64,000 nucleotides of DNA, taken from NCBI RefSeq assembly GCF_900176645.1, contig NZ_FXAN01000106.1:85869-149868 (forward strand), given 5' to 3'. This stretch comes from Burkholderia singularis. Lineage in GTDB: Bacteria; Pseudomonadota; Gammaproteobacteria; Burkholderiales; Burkholderiaceae. This document shows positions 18,461 to 27,547 of this stretch, piece after piece (the stretch's first letter is position 1; each line of letters begins with the position of its first letter). Below the pieces are notes generated by a model, which saw only the letters and a list, made by a program, of their open reading frames with translations, made no database searches and was not told the origin of the DNA. Both the position numbers and the translations under genes were made by a program.

Positions 18461-19654
18461 CTATTTCCATAACGCGCAACGCGTCTCCTGCTTCGTCGCG
18501 AACGCCTGCTCGCCCGGAATCGTCGCGAGGATCTTGTAGTAATCCCAAGGTTCTTTCGATTCGGACGGCTTCTTCACCTCCATCAAATACATGTCGTGAA
18601 TCATACTGCCGTCCGCGCGAACGTAGCCTTTCGCGTAAAAATCGTCGATCTTCGCCTTGCGAAGCTGCACCATCACCTTGTCCGAATCGGTCGAACCCGC
18701 TGCCTGCACGGCCTTCAGATACGTCGTCACCGCCGAATAATCCGCCGCCTGCAGGCTCGACGGCATCTTCTTCATTTTTGCGAAGTAACGCTGCGCCCAC
18801 TGCCGCGACGCCTGATCGCGATTCCAGTACCAGCTATCGGTGAGTACGAGACCTTGCGTCGTATCGAGGCCGAGGCTGTGAATGTCATCAATGAAGACGA
18901 GCAGCGCCGCGAGCTTCATCGTCTTCGTGATGCCGAACTCCTTGGCCGCCTTGATCGAGTTGACCGTGTCGCCGCCCGCGTTCGCCAGACCGAGAATCTG
19001 CGCCTTCGAGCCCTGCGCCTGCAACAGGAACGACGAAAAATCCGACGCGGACAGCGGATGGCGCACTTCGCCCAGCACCTGGCCGCCGTTCGCTTTGACG
19101 ACATCACTCGTATTCTTCTCGAGCGATTTGCCGAATGCGTAATCCGCGGTCAGGAAAAACCACGTCTTGCCGCCGCGCTTCGTGACAGTCGAGCCCGTGC
19201 CCTTGGCGAGCGCCATCGTGTCGTATGCATAGTGGATCGTGTAGGGCGTGCACTGCTCGTTCGTCAGCGTATCCGCGCCCGCGCCGATATTGATGTAGAC
19301 CTTCTTCTTTTCCGCCGCAACCTGGTTCGTCGACAACGCGGTCGCCGAGTTCGTGCCGCCGACGATCATGTCGACGCCGCCTCGATCGATCCATTCGCGC
19401 GCCTTCGACGCCGCGATGTCGGCCTTGTTCTGGTGATCGGCATAGACAAGCTCGATTGGCTTGCCGTTGACCTTGCCGCCGAAATCGGCCACCGCCATCT
19501 TGATCGCCTCCAGGCCGCCCTGGCCGTCGATATCGGCGTACAGGCCCGACATATCGGTGATGAAGCCGATCTTCACGGTATCCGCGGCATGCGCGGCTTG
19601 CGCCAACCACGCGGCGGTGATTAGACACGCGTAAGCAAGGGTTTTGAATTTCAT
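18461..19654 (-). CDS. livK: Periplasmic substrate-binding protein LivK (second cluster)
   Basis: Type I periplasmic binding protein of 397 aa. The signal peptide is about residues 1-23 (ending AQAAHA), then DTVKIGFITDMSGLYADIDGQ. AGGAGACTTGA precedes the ATG. Family members of this length bind amino acids, amides or short organic acids; the neighbouring mmsA and GMC oxidoreductase genes hint that the ligand may be fed to that pathway, but nothing in the sequence proves it. Confidence 0.9.
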   Translation of the reverse strand: MKFKTLAYACLITAAWLAQAAHAADTVKIGFITDMSGLYADIDGQGGLEAIKMAVADFGGKVNGKPIELVYADHQNKADIAASKAREWIDRGGVDMIVGGTNSATALSTNQVAAEKKKVYINIGAGADTLTNEQCTPYTIHYAYDTMALAKGTGSTVTKRGGKTWFFLTADYAFGKSLEKNTSDVVKANGGQVLGEVRHPLSASDFSSFLLQAQGSKAQILGLANAGGDTVNSIKAAKEFGITKTMKLAALLVFIDDIHSLGLDTTQGLVLTDSWYWNRDQASRQWAQRYFAKMKKMPSSLQAADYSAVTTYLKAVQAAGSTDSDKVMVQLRKAKIDDFYAKGYVRADGSMIHDMYLMEVKKPSESKEPWDYYKILATIPGEQAFATKQETRCALWK

Positions 19655-19762
19655 TCAAGTCTCCTGATCGGTATTGTCTTTATCGAGTTCCAGCGTCGCA
19701 CATCGGGGCCGCCCGCGCGGCCGGCAAGCGCCGCACCGGGGCCGTCTTGATACGAACCATCG

Positions 19763-20518
19763 CTAAATGCCGAGCAGATCGTGCAGCGCGGGCATCTTGC
19801 CGTCAAGTTCGGCTGCGCCGAAATGCTCGACGATGCGCCCATGCTCCATCACGTAAAAGCGGTCGGCGAGCGGCGCCGCAAAGCGGAAGTTCTGCTCGAC
19901 CATCACGATCGTGTAGCCGCGCGCCTTCAGGGTGACGATCATCGCGGCGAGCGTCTGCACGATGACGGGCGCAAGCCCCTCGGAAATTTCGTCAAGCAGC
20001 AGCAGGTTCGCGCCCGTGCGCAAGATGCGCGCAATCGCGAGCATCTGCTGCTCGCCGCCCGACAGCCGCGTGCCCTGGCTCGCACGCCGCGCCGCAAGAT
20101 TCGGAAACATCCGATAGATATCGTCGACAGCCATCGCATGCGCACGCGCGCCGACGACAGGCGGCAGCAGCAGATTCTCTTCGCACGACAGGCTCGAGAA
20201 GATGCCGCGCTCCTCCGGGCAATAACCGACACCGTGATGCGCGATCTTGTGCGTCGGCAATCCGATCGTCTCGTGGCCCGCGACCTTGATCGAACCGCTG
20301 CGCCTGCCGGTCAAGCCCATGATCGCGCGCAGCGTCGTTGTGCGCCCGGCGCCGTTACGGCCAAGCAGCGTGACGACCTCGCCGCGGCGCACCGTCAGAT
20401 CGACGCCATGCAGAATGTGCGATTCGCCATACCACGCTTCGAGCCCTGCGATGTCGAGCGCAGGCGCGCCGCCTTCGGCGCTCTTCAGCGCCCGCTCTTC
20501 CCGTTCGCTGTGATTCAT
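19763..20518 (-). CDS. livF: Branched-chain-type ABC transporter ATPase LivF (second cluster)
   Basis: ATPase of 251 aa. The Walker A region reads GRNGAGRTT, with Arg in place of the conserved Lys of GKT/GKS. This is unusual, since that lysine contacts the phosphates, though LivF-type subunits with this change may work alongside a normal partner. The signature LSGGEQQML, Walker B LLLLDEISEGL and the VEQN motif are present. The start overlaps the livG2 stop (ATGA). The 108 bp before livK2 hold no gene. Confidence 0.9.
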   Translation of the reverse strand: MNHSEREERALKSAEGGAPALDIAGLEAWYGESHILHGVDLTVRRGEVVTLLGRNGAGRTTTLRAIMGLTGRRSGSIKVAGHETIGLPTHKIAHHGVGYCPEERGIFSSLSCEENLLLPPVVGARAHAMAVDDIYRMFPNLAARRASQGTRLSGGEQQMLAIARILRTGANLLLLDEISEGLAPVIVQTLAAMIVTLKARGYTIVMVEQNFRFAAPLADRFYVMEHGRIVEHFGAAELDGKMPALHDLLGI

Positions 20519-21294
20519 GCGTGCGCTCCCGCCAGCGCCGCGTCGGTACTGCCCATATACGCCTCGACCACGAGCGGATTTTTCGATACCTCCGCATACG
20601 TGCCTTCGGCCAGCACCTCGCCGCGCTGCAGGACCGTGATCGTATCGGAGATGCCCGCGATCACGTTCATGTTGTGCTCGACCATCAGAATCGTGCGGCC
20701 GCTCGCGACCTTCTTGATGAGCGCCGTCACGCGATCGACATCTTCGTGTCCCATCCCCTGCGTCGGCTCGTCGAGCAGCATCAGTTCGGGCTCCATCGCG
20801 AGCGTCGTCGCGATTTCGAGCGCGCGCTTGCGGCCATACGCAAGCTCGACCGTCGGCACATGCGCGAAATCGGACAGGCCAACCTGCGTGAGCAGATCCA
20901 TCGCACGATCATCGAGTTGCCTCAGCGAGCGCTCGCTGCGCCAGAAACAGAATGCCGTGCCGAGCGAGCGCTGCAGGCCGATCCGCACGTTCTGCAGCGC
21001 GCTTAGATGCGGAAACACCGCGGAAATCTGAAACGAGCGGATCACGCCGCGCCGCGCGATCTGCGCGGGACGCTCGTCGGTGATGTCGATGCCGTTGTAG
21101 ACGATTTGGCCCGCGGTGGGCTTCAGGAATTTGGTCAGGAGATTGAAACACGTGGTCTTGCCCGCGCCGTTCGGTCCGATCAGCGCATGGATCGAGCCTC
21201 GCCGCACGCGCAGGTTCACGCCGTTGACGGCAACGAAGCCTTTGAATTCCTTCGTGAGTTCCCGCGTTTCGAGAATCGTGTCGCCGAGAATCAT
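20515..21294 (-). CDS. livG: Branched-chain-type ABC transporter ATPase LivG (second cluster)
   Basis: ATPase of 259 aa and first gene of the second liv operon. Walker A GPNGAGKTT is intact; the signature region reads LAYGRKRALEIATTL and Walker B LMLLDEPTQGM. The frame is open 42 codons further upstream, but the ATG at 21294 has AGGAAGGGA just before it and gives the standard N-terminus. This intact site pairs with the GRT-variant site of LivF2. Confidence 0.92.
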   Translation of the reverse strand: MILGDTILETRELTKEFKGFVAVNGVNLRVRRGSIHALIGPNGAGKTTCFNLLTKFLKPTAGQIVYNGIDITDERPAQIARRGVIRSFQISAVFPHLSALQNVRIGLQRSLGTAFCFWRSERSLRQLDDRAMDLLTQVGLSDFAHVPTVELAYGRKRALEIATTLAMEPELMLLDEPTQGMGHEDVDRVTALIKKVASGRTILMVEHNMNVIAGISDTITVLQRGEVLAEGTYAEVSKNPLVVEAYMGSTDAALAGAHA

Positions 21295-21646
21295 GTTCCC
21301 TTCCTGCGAATTGAGGCGAAGCGCCGGGCGATATCGCTCAAACGGCCACGAAGCGTTCAGCGGGTATGAGTCTGCCCCCGAGCTTGATGTGTCGCATCGA
21401 GACTGGTCTCCTCGAAGCAAGCCGCGGATTCGGAATGCGTGTCATTGTCGCGCCGTTGGTGCAGTGCATTCATTGGGATTTGCACTTATAGGGTGCGGCA
21501 ATCGTCAATGCCTGCCCAGCCACGCGCCGCGTGCGTTTTACCGAATGCGTCCCCGTGCTTTTGGGTTAACCCTCAGCCGATTTTTTATTGCATTTTATTG
21601 ACGATTTTTTATTGACCGAGGATTTCAATGGCGGATCACGCCGTTT
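21295..21646. other. Gene-free gap between the GMC oxidoreductase and the second liv operon
   Basis: The 352-bp gap has no convincing gene. Near its right end is an AT-rich block with the 13-mer CGATTTTTTATTG twice (21578-21590 and 21602-21614, exactly 24 bp apart), a third shorter TTTTATTG between them, and a 10-bp palindrome GGGTTAACCC at 21563-21572. It probably holds the promoter and regulatory sites of livG2. Confidence 0.6.
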
Positions 21647-23338
21647 TCAAATCGGCGTCGCGGTTTCGGGCCATGTCGCCGCGTCATCGCGCTGTGTCAC
21701 GCCGCGGCGATCCGCGCGGATCATGTCGCTTGCGCGCTCCGCGATCATCAGCGTCGGCGAATTCGTGTTGCCCGACGTGATTACCGGCATCACCGATGCA
21801 TCGACGACGCGCAGCCCCGTCACGCCCCGCACGCGCAAGCGGCTGTCGACGACGGCGTCCGGATCGTCGGCGCGGCCCATCCGGCATGTGCCCACCGGAT
21901 GAAAAATCGTCGTGCCGATCGCGCCGGCCGCTTCGATCAGTTGCTCTTCACTCTGATAATGCGCACCCGGCAAGATTTCCTCGGGCGCATACCGCGCGAG
22001 CGCAGGCGCGGCCGCGATCCTGCGCGTCAGCCGCAGCGCATTCGCGGCAACGCGGCGGTCATGATCGGTCGACAAATAATTCGGTGCGATTGCCGGCGCG
22101 CGGGCCGGATCCGGCGATACCGCGTGAACGCTGCCGCGCGAAGTCGGCCGCAGATGGCAGACCGACGCGGTGAACGCATTGAAGCGATGCAGCGGCTCAC
22201 CAAAGCGCTCGAGCGACAACGGCTGCACGTGATACTCGAGATCGGGCCGCGTGAGCGCCGGGTCGTGCGGGTCCGATTTCGCGAACGCGCCCAATTGCGA
22301 CGGCGCCATCGACATCGGCCCGCTTTTCGTCAACGCATATTGCGCGCCGATCATCAGCTTGCCCCACCAATGCGCGGCGAGCGTGTTCAGCGTGCGCACC
22401 CCGCGCACGCGAAACGCCATGCGTAATTGCAAGTGATCCTGAAGATTCTCGCCGACGCCGCGTAACGCGTGCGCAACTTCGATGCCGAGCGCGCGCAGCC
22501 GCTCACCGTCGCCGATGCCGGAAAGCTCGAGCAACTGCGGCGAATTGACCGCGCCCGACGCAAGCAGCACTTCCGCACGCGCGCGCGCGACACAGCGCGA
22601 ACCGTCGTCGCGGCGGTATTGGACGCCCACACAGCGCCGTGCGTCGAACACGAGCCGCTCGGCCTGCGCGCCCGTTACTACGGTGAGATTCGGCCGCGCA
22701 AGTGCCGGGCGCAGAAACGCCTTCGATGCATTCCAGCGCACGCCGCGCTTCTGGTTGACTTCGAAATAACCGACGCCGGCATTGTCGCCGCGATTGAAAT
22801 CGTCGGTCGCCGAGATGCCGGTCTGCTGCGCCGCTTGCGAAAACGCCTCGAGAATCTCCCAGCGCAACCGCTGTTTTTCGACGCGCCACGGACCGCCCGC
22901 GCCGTGCGCGTCGCTCGCGCCTGCGTGATGATCTTCGCTGCGCTTGAAGATCGGCAGCACCGCGTTCCACGACCACCCGTCATCGCCCGTCACGCGCGCC
23001 CAGTCGTCGTAGTCGCCGCGCTGGCCGCGCATGTAGATCATCCCGTTGATCGACGACGAGCCGCCGAGCACGCGCCCGCGCGGATACGACAGCGCGCGGC
23101 CGTTCAATCCCGCTTCGGGCTCGGTCTTGTAGCGCCAGTCGGTGCGCGGATTGCCGATGCAGTACAAATAGCCGACTGGAATGTGAATCCATCGGTAATC
23201 GTCGTTGCCGCCCGCCTCGATCAGCAGCACCGACACGTCGCGCTCCTCGCTGAGCCGGCTCGCGAGCACGCAGCCCGCGGTGCCCGCACCGACGATCACG
23301 TAATCGAATTCGCCCTCGGGCGTGCGTTCTGCCACCAT
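21647..23338 (-). CDS. hpdH: GMC-family FAD-dependent alcohol dehydrogenase (probable 3-hydroxypropionate dehydrogenase)
   Basis: Flavoprotein of 563 aa in the glucose-methanol-choline oxidoreductase family. It shows the FAD-binding N-terminus DYVIVGAGTAGCVLASRLSE, GMC signature 1 GRVLGGSSSINGMIYMRG, signature 2 GAVNSPQLLELSGIG and the C-terminal HPVGTCRMG with the catalytic His region. GAGGAGA precedes the chosen ATG at 23338. It lies 165 bp after mmsA with a divergent LysR gene beyond; in Pseudomonas this LysR-mmsA-GMC set oxidises 3-hydroxypropionate to malonate semialdehyde. A choline-type or other alcohol substrate is the alternative, so the symbol is tentative. Confidence 0.72.
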   Translation of the reverse strand: MVAERTPEGEFDYVIVGAGTAGCVLASRLSEERDVSVLLIEAGGNDDYRWIHIPVGYLYCIGNPRTDWRYKTEPEAGLNGRALSYPRGRVLGGSSSINGMIYMRGQRGDYDDWARVTGDDGWSWNAVLPIFKRSEDHHAGASDAHGAGGPWRVEKQRLRWEILEAFSQAAQQTGISATDDFNRGDNAGVGYFEVNQKRGVRWNASKAFLRPALARPNLTVVTGAQAERLVFDARRCVGVQYRRDDGSRCVARARAEVLLASGAVNSPQLLELSGIGDGERLRALGIEVAHALRGVGENLQDHLQLRMAFRVRGVRTLNTLAAHWWGKLMIGAQYALTKSGPMSMAPSQLGAFAKSDPHDPALTRPDLEYHVQPLSLERFGEPLHRFNAFTASVCHLRPTSRGSVHAVSPDPARAPAIAPNYLSTDHDRRVAANALRLTRRIAAAPALARYAPEEILPGAHYQSEEQLIEAAGAIGTTIFHPVGTCRMGRADDPDAVVDSRLRVRGVTGLRVVDASVMPVITSGNTNSPTLMIAERASDMIRADRRGVTQRDDAATWPETATPI

Positions 23339-23503
23339 CGTCGTGTCTCCTCGATCCCGGTTTCCGGTCTGATTTTCGCTGCGGCGGGCTCGCGCGAACC
23401 GCCGCCTCCGTATCGCGTGGCGCGCGACGGCACGTGCCACTCAAGCATAGACCGCGCGGCGCCCGAACGGAGGCCGCGCGGCATCGCGCAAATCGCTTCG
23501 GCG

Positions 23504-25027
23504 TCACTTCGCCACGGGCATCGTGAATTCCGCTCCCTTCGCGATGCTATCCGGCCAACGCTGCATCACGCTCTTGTAGCGCGTGTAGAAACGCACGCCC
23601 TCTTCGCCGTAAGCGTGGTGATCGCCGAACAGCGAGCGCTTCCAGCCGCCAAACGAATGCCAGGCCATCGGCACCGGAATCGGCACGTTGATACCGACCA
23701 TACCGACCTGGATCTGCCGCGCGAACGCGCGCGCGACGCCGCCGTCGGACGTGAAGCACGACACGCCGTTCGCGAACTCGTGCGCGTTGATCAGCGCCAC
23801 CGCGCTCGCGAAATCCGGCACCCGCACGACCGCGAGCACCGGTCCGAAGATTTCCTCGCGATAGATCGACATGTCGGTCTTGACGTGATCGAACAACGTA
23901 CCGCCGAGGAAAAAGCCGCCCTCGTAACCATCGACGACATGCCCTCGCCCGTCCACCACCAGCGTTGCGCCCTCGGCCACGCCCGCATCGATGTATGCGG
24001 CCACCTTCGCACGATGCGCGGCCGTCACGAGCGGGCCCATTTCGACACCCGCGTCCATGCCGTTGCCGATCTTCAGCGCCTTCGCGCGCTCGGCAAGCTT
24101 GGCGACGAGCGCATCGGCCACGCCGCCCACCGCCACCGCGACCGAAATCGCCATGCAGCGCTCGCCCGCCGATCCATACGCGGCACCGACGAGCGCATCG
24201 ACCGCCTGCTCGAGGTCCGCATCCGGCATCACGACGAGATGATTCTTCGCACCGCCAAGCGCCTGCACGCGCTTGCCGCGCCGGGAAGCTTCCGCGTGGA
24301 TGTACTCTGCAATCGGCGTCGATCCGACAAACGACAACGCAACGACATCCGGATGCGCGATCAGCGCGTCAACGGCCGTCTTGTCGCCATGCACGACGTT
24401 GAACACCCCGTCGGGCAGCCCCGCCTCCTTCAACAGCTCGGCGAGCCGCACCGACGCCGACGGGTCCCGCTCCGACGGTTTGAGCACGAACGTGTTGCCG
24501 CATGCGATCGCGATCGGGAACATCCAGCACGGCACCATCATCGGAAAATTGAACGGCGTGATGCCGGCAACGACGCCAAGCGGCTGACGCAGGTTCCAGT
24601 TGTCGATCCCGCCGCCGATCTGGTCGGTGAAATCGGTTTTCAGCAGATTCGGCATCCCGCAAGCGAATTCGACCACCTCGATGCCGCGCATCACTTCGCC
24701 GTGCGCGTCCGAGAAAACCTTGCCGTGCTCGCGGCTGATCAGCTCGGCAAGCTCGTCGTGATGACGCTCGAGCAGCTCCTTGAACTTGAACATCACGCGT
24801 GCGCGCTTGAGCGGCGACGTCTCGCTCCAGGCGGCGAATGCGGCGTGCGCGGCGGCGACGGCCGCGTCCACTTCGGCCGTGCTCGCGAGCGGCGTGCGGG
24901 CCGTCACCACGCCAAGGGCCGGGTTGAACACGTCGCTATAGCGATCGCTCGCGCCTTCCACAGCGCGGCCGCCGATGAAATGCGCCAATGCGCGCACGCG
25001 CGCGTCGTTCGCGGGGCTGATTGTCAT
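23504..25027 (-). CDS. mmsA: CoA-acylating methylmalonate/malonate-semialdehyde dehydrogenase
   Basis: NAD- and CoA-dependent aldehyde dehydrogenase of 507 aa. It converts methylmalonate semialdehyde to propionyl-CoA, or malonate semialdehyde to acetyl-CoA. The catalytic cysteine is in GSAGERCMA, the form specific to MmsA, and PFNFPMMVPCWMFPIAI is also diagnostic. GGAGG sits just before the ATG at 25027. It is divergent from a LysR gene and upstream of a GMC dehydrogenase, so here it probably finishes oxidation of 3-hydroxypropionate or a similar acid rather than valine breakdown alone. Confidence 0.93.
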   Translation of the reverse strand: MTISPANDARVRALAHFIGGRAVEGASDRYSDVFNPALGVVTARTPLASTAEVDAAVAAAHAAFAAWSETSPLKRARVMFKFKELLERHHDELAELISREHGKVFSDAHGEVMRGIEVVEFACGMPNLLKTDFTDQIGGGIDNWNLRQPLGVVAGITPFNFPMMVPCWMFPIAIACGNTFVLKPSERDPSASVRLAELLKEAGLPDGVFNVVHGDKTAVDALIAHPDVVALSFVGSTPIAEYIHAEASRRGKRVQALGGAKNHLVVMPDADLEQAVDALVGAAYGSAGERCMAISVAVAVGGVADALVAKLAERAKALKIGNGMDAGVEMGPLVTAAHRAKVAAYIDAGVAEGATLVVDGRGHVVDGYEGGFFLGGTLFDHVKTDMSIYREEIFGPVLAVVRVPDFASAVALINAHEFANGVSCFTSDGGVARAFARQIQVGMVGINVPIPVPMAWHSFGGWKRSLFGDHHAYGEEGVRFYTRYKSVMQRWPDSIAKGAEFTMPVAK

Positions 25028-25147
25028 GCCTTCCTCCGTTCTCCGTTCGTTCCGTTTGCTCGGCTTGCGCCCTGCACGCAAGCGCGTGCTTCGAAGACGA
25101 AGCGTACCTGCGGCGGCCGCTCCCGATCCAATGAGTTATCCTCAAAT

Positions 25148-25172
25148 GCAATATAAGCCGCGCTAATATTGC
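25148..25172. promoter_or_regulatory. LysR-type operator between mmsA and its regulator
   Basis: A perfect inverted repeat GCAATAT-N11-ATATTGC, the T-N11-A geometry of LysR-type binding sites. It ends three bases before the LysR start codon, so the regulator probably represses its own gene while activating mmsA on the other strand. It is AT-rich in a GC-rich gap. Confidence 0.78.
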
Positions 25173-25175
25173 TCG

Positions 25176-26075
25176 ATGGATCTGATACTGCTTCGCGCCT
25201 TCGTCGCGGTTGCGCGCGAAGGCAATCTGACACGTGCCGCCGCCCGGCTGCACCTGACGCAGCCCGCCGTCAGCCTGCAAATCAAGAATCTGCAGGATGC
25301 GCTCGGCATCACGCTGTTCGAGCGGACATCGCGCGGGCTTGTGCTCACGCGCGATGGCCAAGCACTGCTGCCGCACGCGGAGCGCGCGCTCGACGCCGCC
25401 GCCGACGTTGCGCGCGCCGCCTCCGCGCTCAAGCACGAGGTGCGCGGCCGGTTGCGGATCGGCTCGATTCTCGACCCCGAATTCCTGCGGCTCGGCGGCT
25501 TTCTGAAACGGCTCGTCGAAGCCTATCCGCAGATCGAAACCGCGTTGCGGCACGGCATGTCCGGCTGGGTGCTCGATCAGGTCCGCGCCCGCGAACTCGA
25601 CGTCGGCTACTACATTGGCCGGCCTGACGAGGACGATCCGCGCGAAGCCGGACGCTTCCATACGCTGACACTCACGCAATTCCGTTACCGCGTGCTTGCG
25701 CCCGCCGGTTGGAAGGAACGCGTGCAGCGCACGCGCTCGTGGCGCGAGCTTGCCGCGCTACCGTGGATCTGGACGCCCCCGGCGTCGGCGCATCATCGGC
25801 TGCTCTCGCGCCGCTTCGCCGACGCGGGCGTGCAGCCCGTCAAAGTGGCTGAAGTCGATCAAGAAACGTCGATGCTCGATCTCGTCAAATCGGGCGTAGG
25901 GCTGTCGCTCGCGCGCGATTCGGTTGCGTTGCGCGAAGCGCACGCGCATGCATTGGCGATCGTCGAGCACGTATCGGTGCCGGCCGAGCTGACGTTCGTC
26001 GCGCTTGCCGAACGATGCGACGAGCCGGCAATTGCGGCCGCGTTGCGGCTTGTCGACGAACAGTGGGCGGTTTAA
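25176..26075 (+). CDS. LysR-family transcriptional regulator, divergent from mmsA
   Basis: LTTR of 299 aa. The winged helix-turn-helix is at residues 1-60 (REGNLTRAAARLHLTQPAVSLQIKNLQ), followed by a two-lobed effector domain. It is transcribed away from mmsA across a 148-bp gap holding a perfect LTTR box. By context it should sense an acid intermediate and activate mmsA and the GMC dehydrogenase; by analogy to Pseudomonas loci that inducer may be 3-hydroxypropionate. There is almost no leader between the operator and the ATG and no clear Shine-Dalgarno. Confidence 0.93.
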   Translation: MDLILLRAFVAVAREGNLTRAAARLHLTQPAVSLQIKNLQDALGITLFERTSRGLVLTRDGQALLPHAERALDAAADVARAASALKHEVRGRLRIGSILDPEFLRLGGFLKRLVEAYPQIETALRHGMSGWVLDQVRARELDVGYYIGRPDEDDPREAGRFHTLTLTQFRYRVLAPAGWKERVQRTRSWRELAALPWIWTPPASAHHRLLSRRFADAGVQPVKVAEVDQETSMLDLVKSGVGLSLARDSVALREAHAHALAIVEHVSVPAELTFVALAERCDEPAIAAALRLVDEQWAV

Positions 26076-26342
26076 CGCCAGTTCGCGCCAATGGCGCGGC
26101 GCCGTTGCGCGACGCGTCGGCAACGCATCCCGTCAAACGGCGCGACACGAGGGCCTGAAGAGACGAGCCACCTCGGCAGCCCCCTGCAAATGTGCTGCGG
26201 CCGGATATCCGCCGGGCGGCTGCACACGGGCGCACGACGCGCTTGTGATCGCTTTCGCGCTCGCGCCGCTGCCCGCCGATAGAATGAGGGTTCTGGATGG
26301 TTCGTCCGGACCCGCAAATGCCTTTCCCAGAAGGAGACACGC

Positions 26343-26873
26343 ATGGCCCGCAACATCGAGATCAAAGCCCGCGCGCGCGAATTCGAGCAGATCCGCGAAC
26401 GCGCCGCCGCACTCGCGACCGACGCACCGCTTTTCTACCGTCAACAGGATTTCTTCTATGACGTCCCGCGCGGCCGCCTGAAGCTGCGCCGCTTCGAAGA
26501 CGGCACACCCGCCGAACTGATCTTCTACCAGCGCGACGATCAGGACGGCCCGAAGGCGTCGTACTACACACGCAGCCCGGTAACCAACCCGGATGCGATG
26601 CACTCGCTGCTCGCAACCGCGCTGACCACGCGCGGCATCGTGACGAAAGAGCGGCACGTCTATTTGGCGGGCCGCACGCGGATTCATCTCGATCGCGTCG
26701 ACGGCCTCGGCGATTTCGTCGAACTCGAAGTCGTGCTCGCGCCCGACGACGACGAGGAAGGCGGCCACGCGGAAGCGCACACGGTGTTCGAAAAGCTCGG
26801 CGTGCCGAGCGACGATCTCGTCGCGCTTGCTTATGTCGATCTGCTCAACGCACAAACCAAAACACCTGCGTAA
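26343..26873 (+). CDS. CYTH-domain protein (CyaB/ThTPase-like)
   Basis: Small cytoplasmic protein of 176 aa with a single CYTH (triphosphate tunnel) domain. It opens ARNIEIKARA, the EIK start strand of the tunnel, and has alternating charged strands such as GRLKLRRFEDG and RTRIHLDRVDGLGDFVELEVVL. Members hydrolyse triphosphates or act as class IV adenylate cyclases; the exact reaction is unknown here. AGAAGGAGA precedes the ATG. It stands alone; the 267-bp gap before it shows nothing recognisable. Confidence 0.85.
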   Translation: MARNIEIKARAREFEQIRERAAALATDAPLFYRQQDFFYDVPRGRLKLRRFEDGTPAELIFYQRDDQDGPKASYYTRSPVTNPDAMHSLLATALTTRGIVTKERHVYLAGRTRIHLDRVDGLGDFVELEVVLAPDDDEEGGHAEAHTVFEKLGVPSDDLVALAYVDLLNAQTKTPA

Positions 26874-27053
26874 TGCGTTATCGCGAGCGGCTCCGCCATG
26901 CGCGGCAGGCCGCCGGCCGCCACCCGCGGCAGCGTAGCGGAGGAACGACAACTCGCGCCGGCGCGCGCCGCGCAGCGAATGCATCGCGAAAAGCAGCACA
27001 TGCTCAGCCATGCCGCCGCGCATCGCATATCGCGCCGGCGTGGCCGCTTCGCG

Positions 27054-27545
27054 TCACGCCGCCGGCGCGCCCGATTCCAGATGACTGAGCGGCAGCGGCC
27101 CGTTGCGCTTGAACGTCGTCAATACGATGTTCGAACGCACGCTGTCAACGCCCGGCACCCGCATCAGCTTTTTCATGACGAACGACGACAGCGCATTCAG
27201 ATCCGGCGCGACGATCCGTAACAGATAATCGGCGTCGCCCACCACCGCATGGCACTCGAGCACTTCGGGCAACACGTCGATCTGCTGCTGAAACTGCTCG
27301 ATGATCGAGTCGCCGTGATGTTTGAGCTTCAGGCTCGTGAACGCGGTGACGCCGAGCCCGAGCTTTTCGGGCCGCAACACGACCCGATAGCCGTCGATCA
27401 CGCCCGTCGCCTCCAGCCGCTGCAACCGCCGCCCGATCTGCGACGGCGACAGCGGTACTTCCTCGCCGAGCTGCTGATGCGTCGCCCGGCCGAAACGCTG
27501 CAATACGGCGAGCAACGCCAAATCGAAATGATCGAGATCCACCAT
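27054..27545 (-). CDS. Lrp/AsnC-family regulator, divergent from phhA
   Basis: Transcription factor of 163 aa with an N-terminal helix-turn-helix (about 17-60, TPLSPSQIGRRLQRLE-like) and a C-terminal ligand-binding AsnC domain with the VVGDADYLLRIVAPDLN signature. The ATG at 27545 has GGAG seven bases upstream; the frame is open ten codons further. Divergent from phenylalanine hydroxylase with two inverted repeats in between, so it most likely controls phhAB in response to an aromatic amino acid and also itself. Confidence 0.92.
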   Translation of the reverse strand: MVDLDHFDLALLAVLQRFGRATHQQLGEEVPLSPSQIGRRLQRLEATGVIDGYRVVLRPEKLGLGVTAFTSLKLKHHGDSIIEQFQQQIDVLPEVLECHAVVGDADYLLRIVAPDLNALSSFVMKKLMRVPGVDSVRSNIVLTTFKRNGPLPLSHLESGAPAA

Positions 27546-27547
27546 GA

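Noticed and set aside
22469..25156. An 895-codon open frame on the plus strand
   Set aside because: Antisense to the GMC oxidoreductase and mmsA, with Arg/His-rich composition and no domain.
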